Below, piece after piece: positions 23,605-25,356 of a stretch of 25,356 bases of DNA. Position numbers and translations under genes: made by a program. The notes under the pieces are model-generated. The model saw only the letters and a program-made list of their open reading frames with translations. It had not been told where the DNA came from and did no database searches. The first letter of the stretch is position 1; every line of letters starts with the position of its first letter. Source of the stretch: a virus; IMG/VR virus record IMGVR_UViG_3300042401_002500, positions 1 to 25,356 of that record; one strand, written 5' to 3'.

Positions 23605-25356
23605 ATGATAATCAATCTTAAACAAATAACAGTATTTGATAGTGACAATATACTTCTGGACAAAATTAATTATAATTTTGACCAGTTAATTGTTAATGGA
23701 GGAGGTCCTAAAGGATATCTAGGCCCGGATGGACTTGCAGGTGCTCAAGGGTTTGCAGGTGCTCAAGGGTTTAAAGGTCCTCAAGGTGCTCAAGGATTTC
23801 CTGGAATTACATCACCTGAAACAGAATCATATTGGATATCAATTCCTTATGGATCAGGAGTTGGGTTTGCAGGAGTTGGGTTTCGATCAACCCTATTTCC
23901 AAAAAAAGATAACAGTCTGTATTCTTCAATTATTGCGGCAGGGTATATAAGTGATAACGCTAACAATCAATATTATAATCAGCAGGCTAATAATGGAATT
24001 CCAAAATATCAATGGGTTGTAAATAGAAAAGATAATGTTTTATCTAATATAAGTCTTAAATCTGTAGATACGAATAATATATTTAATATTAGAATGTGTA
24101 ATTCTGAATGTAGTCCATTGAATGACTTGTATTTAGAATTTAAAGATAATATTGGTGGAAATTCAAAATTAAATATAGAGTCAGATTCATTTGAGATTAA
24201 TGACAATGTAAGCGGTGGTCTTTTATTAAAAACTGATAAAGATGGAGGAGAAATACGGGTTAATTCTACCTTTAAAGATACTGTTAGATTTAATAAACAA
24301 TTAAGCGTTAAAAATTCAGGAGCAGATTTTAATAAAATTGTAACTGCTGTCGATAATACCGGACTTGTAATCTTTAAAACAGCAACAGAACTCGGAGGTG
24401 CTGTCAAAGTTGGTACCATTATTTCAATATTGCCTTCAATATATTTTAATTCCGGTAAGTTTATTAATTACCAGGAGATAGATGCAGGTATTGGAAGTCC
24501 AAATCAGAATATTCCATTACAGATAAGAATCGGCGCTGGAGCAGCGGAGTATGCAGGTTGGTACATTTGTAATGGAGAAACATGGACTAATGGAATTGTA
24601 TCATTTCCATCTCCAGATACTAATGGTCTTAGTTATACGATTGTAGGAAACCCAGTTTCTCAAGATGCGTATAGTCAGGGGTTTGCAAATGTACTAAGAG
24701 CTGGAATTAGATTAATTGGAGGCTCCGAGATTGCAGTAACTGCAACTATTCCAGAAGAGAGTACAACTCCGGAGTATAATATTACGTCTGCTATAGGTAA
24801 TAATACCTATAGTTTTAATAGTACTCCCGAAATAGTTCAAAATGGACTTATATTAAATTTAGATGCAAGAAATCTAAATTCATATCCAGGAACAGGGACA
24901 ATGTGGATAGATTTAAGTGGTAATAACAATATTGGAACGCTTGTAAATGGACCAACCTTTGATTCTGCTAATGGTAGCATTGTGTTTAACGGAAGTAATA
25001 ATCGTGTTTCTCTATCAGGACCAAAATTTACTACTATAAACAATCCTAATCCATCTCAAGAAGATAAATCAGCAACATTCAATGTTGCACCATGGTATCC
25101 AGTATACAATAATTTTACATACGAATTTGTATGTAAACCTACTGGTACGATAAACATAGTTGAAGAATCTGTAACAACAACAACCATTACGACAGGAACA
25201 ACCAATCAGAGATATATTACAAATAATAATAAATCTACAGACGGTCAAAATAATGGAAACTTTTTGGTATCTATTGGAACTAATGCAATACAGGTTTTTG
25301 ACCATGGGGACGGATATATGCCTTGTCTACTATCGCATACGGTAACTACTTCTACT
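23605..25356 (+). CDS. Second collagen-like tail fibre with collar and ConA/LamG-like module (partial, runs off window)
   Basis: An ATG at 23605 opens a frame that stays open for all 584 codons to the window end. Domains: an anchor (1-31, with LDKINYNFDQL); 11 Gly-x-y triplets (Gly34-Gly67); a beta-rich shaft; a collar-like unit at about 265-375 (AGWYICNGETW, SPDTNGLSYTIVG); then from about 413 a concanavalin-A/LamG-type module (NGLILNLDARN, WIDLSGNNN, GTLVNGPTFDS, SIVFNGSNN), a fold often used to bind sugars. Anchor and collar are clearly paralogous to the preceding fibre, while the C-terminal modules differ. The start follows a 74-base gap with ATATATAC at 23592 and no Shine-Dalgarno. Residues about 521-534 form a Thr-rich run. 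The C-terminus is missing only because the window ends. Confidence 0.9.
   Translation, partial: MIINLKQITVFDSDNILLDKINYNFDQLIVNGGGPKGYLGPDGLAGAQGFAGAQGFKGPQGAQGFPGITSPETESYWISIPYGSGVGFAGVGFRSTLFPKKDNSLYSSIIAAGYISDNANNQYYNQQANNGIPKYQWVVNRKDNVLSNISLKSVDTNNIFNIRMCNSECSPLNDLYLEFKDNIGGNSKLNIESDSFEINDNVSGGLLLKTDKDGGEIRVNSTFKDTVRFNKQLSVKNSGADFNKIVTAVDNTGLVIFKTATELGGAVKVGTIISILPSIYFNSGKFINYQEIDAGIGSPNQNIPLQIRIGAGAAEYAGWYICNGETWTNGIVSFPSPDTNGLSYTIVGNPVSQDAYSQGFANVLRAGIRLIGGSEIAVTATIPEESTTPEYNITSAIGNNTYSFNSTPEIVQNGLILNLDARNLNSYPGTGTMWIDLSGNNNIGTLVNGPTFDSANGSIVFNGSNNRVSLSGPKFTTINNPNPSQEDKSATFNVAPWYPVYNNFTYEFVCKPTGTINIVEESVTTTTITTGTTNQRYITNNNKSTDGQNNGNFLVSIGTNAIQVFDHGDGYMPCLLSHTVTTST
23737..23772 (+). 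repeat. Two tandem 18-bp copies in the collagen-like stretch
   Basis: The 18-base unit GCAGGTGCTCAAGGGTTT occurs twice without a gap and codes for (A-G-A-Q-G-F)x2. A related degenerate copy follows. Whole-unit gain or loss would keep the frame and the Gly-x-y register and change the shaft length. Confidence 0.85.
23855..23883 (+). repeat. Two 14-bp copies (15-base period) after the collagen stretch
   Basis: CAGGAGTTGGGTTT occurs at 23855-23868 and 23870-23883, with one base between them. It encodes GVGFAGVGF. The 15-base period keeps the reading frame, so it looks like a recent small duplication. Confidence 0.8.

Noticed and set aside
23729-23950. A + strand 73-codon frame rich in Leu-Lys-Gly repeats
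   Set aside because: It is the collagen-like repeat read out of frame. The real gene starts at 23605 and stays open to the window end.
297-25305. Many minus-strand open frames of 60-136 codons (for example 24009-24419, 12301-12603, 23203-23448)
   Set aside because: All lie opposite well-supported + strand genes, have unlikely compositions and no plausible spacing or starts. They are shadows of AT-rich coding DNA.
1-25356. tRNA genes, CRISPR arrays, insertion sequences or attachment sites
   Set aside because: Gaps between genes are all under about 100 bases. I saw no cloverleaf, regularly spaced repeats, transposase or integrase.

Overview
This window looks like part of the late structural region of a large contractile-tailed (T4-like, myovirus-type) phage infecting a member of the Bacteroidetes. 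The phage assignment rests on a T4-style baseplate block: a gp25-family wedge protein, a gp6/baseplate-J-like protein, a small protein, then a protein with tail-protein-I/gp7-like features. Several very long beta-rich virion proteins and two collagen-like tail fibres follow. The Bacteroidetes host is inferred from the C-terminal modules of the first fibre (a Bacteroidetes-type fibronectin-like domain plus a Fib_succ_major/FISUMP domain), from low GC (about one third by eye), and from AT-rich translation starts that almost all lack a Shine-Dalgarno sequence. All genes lie on the + strand and are tightly packed. No tRNA, CRISPR array, transposase, integrase, replication gene or reverse transcriptase is visible, and no gene-free stretch exceeds about 100 bases.

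Layout. (1) Positions 1-1958: a possible tail end of an upstream gene, a small unrecognised protein (101-694), and a phage-encoded protein with four S1 RNA-binding repeats (744-1958), closed by a clear rho-independent terminator (1987-2014). (2) Positions 2054-4187: a two-gene accessory cassette. The first protein starts with a peptide very like the T4 capsid-targeting sequence, including a potential prohead-protease site. The second looks like an amidoligase (glutamine-synthetase-like COOH-NH2 ligase) with a pentapeptide-repeat-like tail. A perfect inverted repeat lies between them. (3) Positions 4203-10397: a virion protein of unknown role and the baseplate wedge block. (4) Positions 10399-21194: a small fibre-like protein and three large unrecognised virion proteins of 642, 1243 and 1494 residues. 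The last has the only good Shine-Dalgarno in the window, placed within an AT-rich hairpin region that also carries a T4-type late promoter box. (5) Positions 21197-25356: two paralogous collagen-like tail fibres with unrelated C-terminal receptor-type modules. One ends in FISUMP, the other in a ConA/LamG-like module cut by the window end.

How the genes fit together: sections 3-5 would build the baseplate wedges and the distal adhesins that recognise the host. The S1-like protein may help late mRNA translation in a host that does not rely on Shine-Dalgarno pairing. The 2054-4187 cassette is the best candidate for something undescribed: a protein pair that may be carried inside the capsid, one of them a putative peptide-bond-forming enzyme. 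The FISUMP C-terminus, rich in AAC and AAC-derivable codons and higher in GC than its surroundings, is a candidate variable region of a diversity-generating retroelement whose other parts would lie outside the window.
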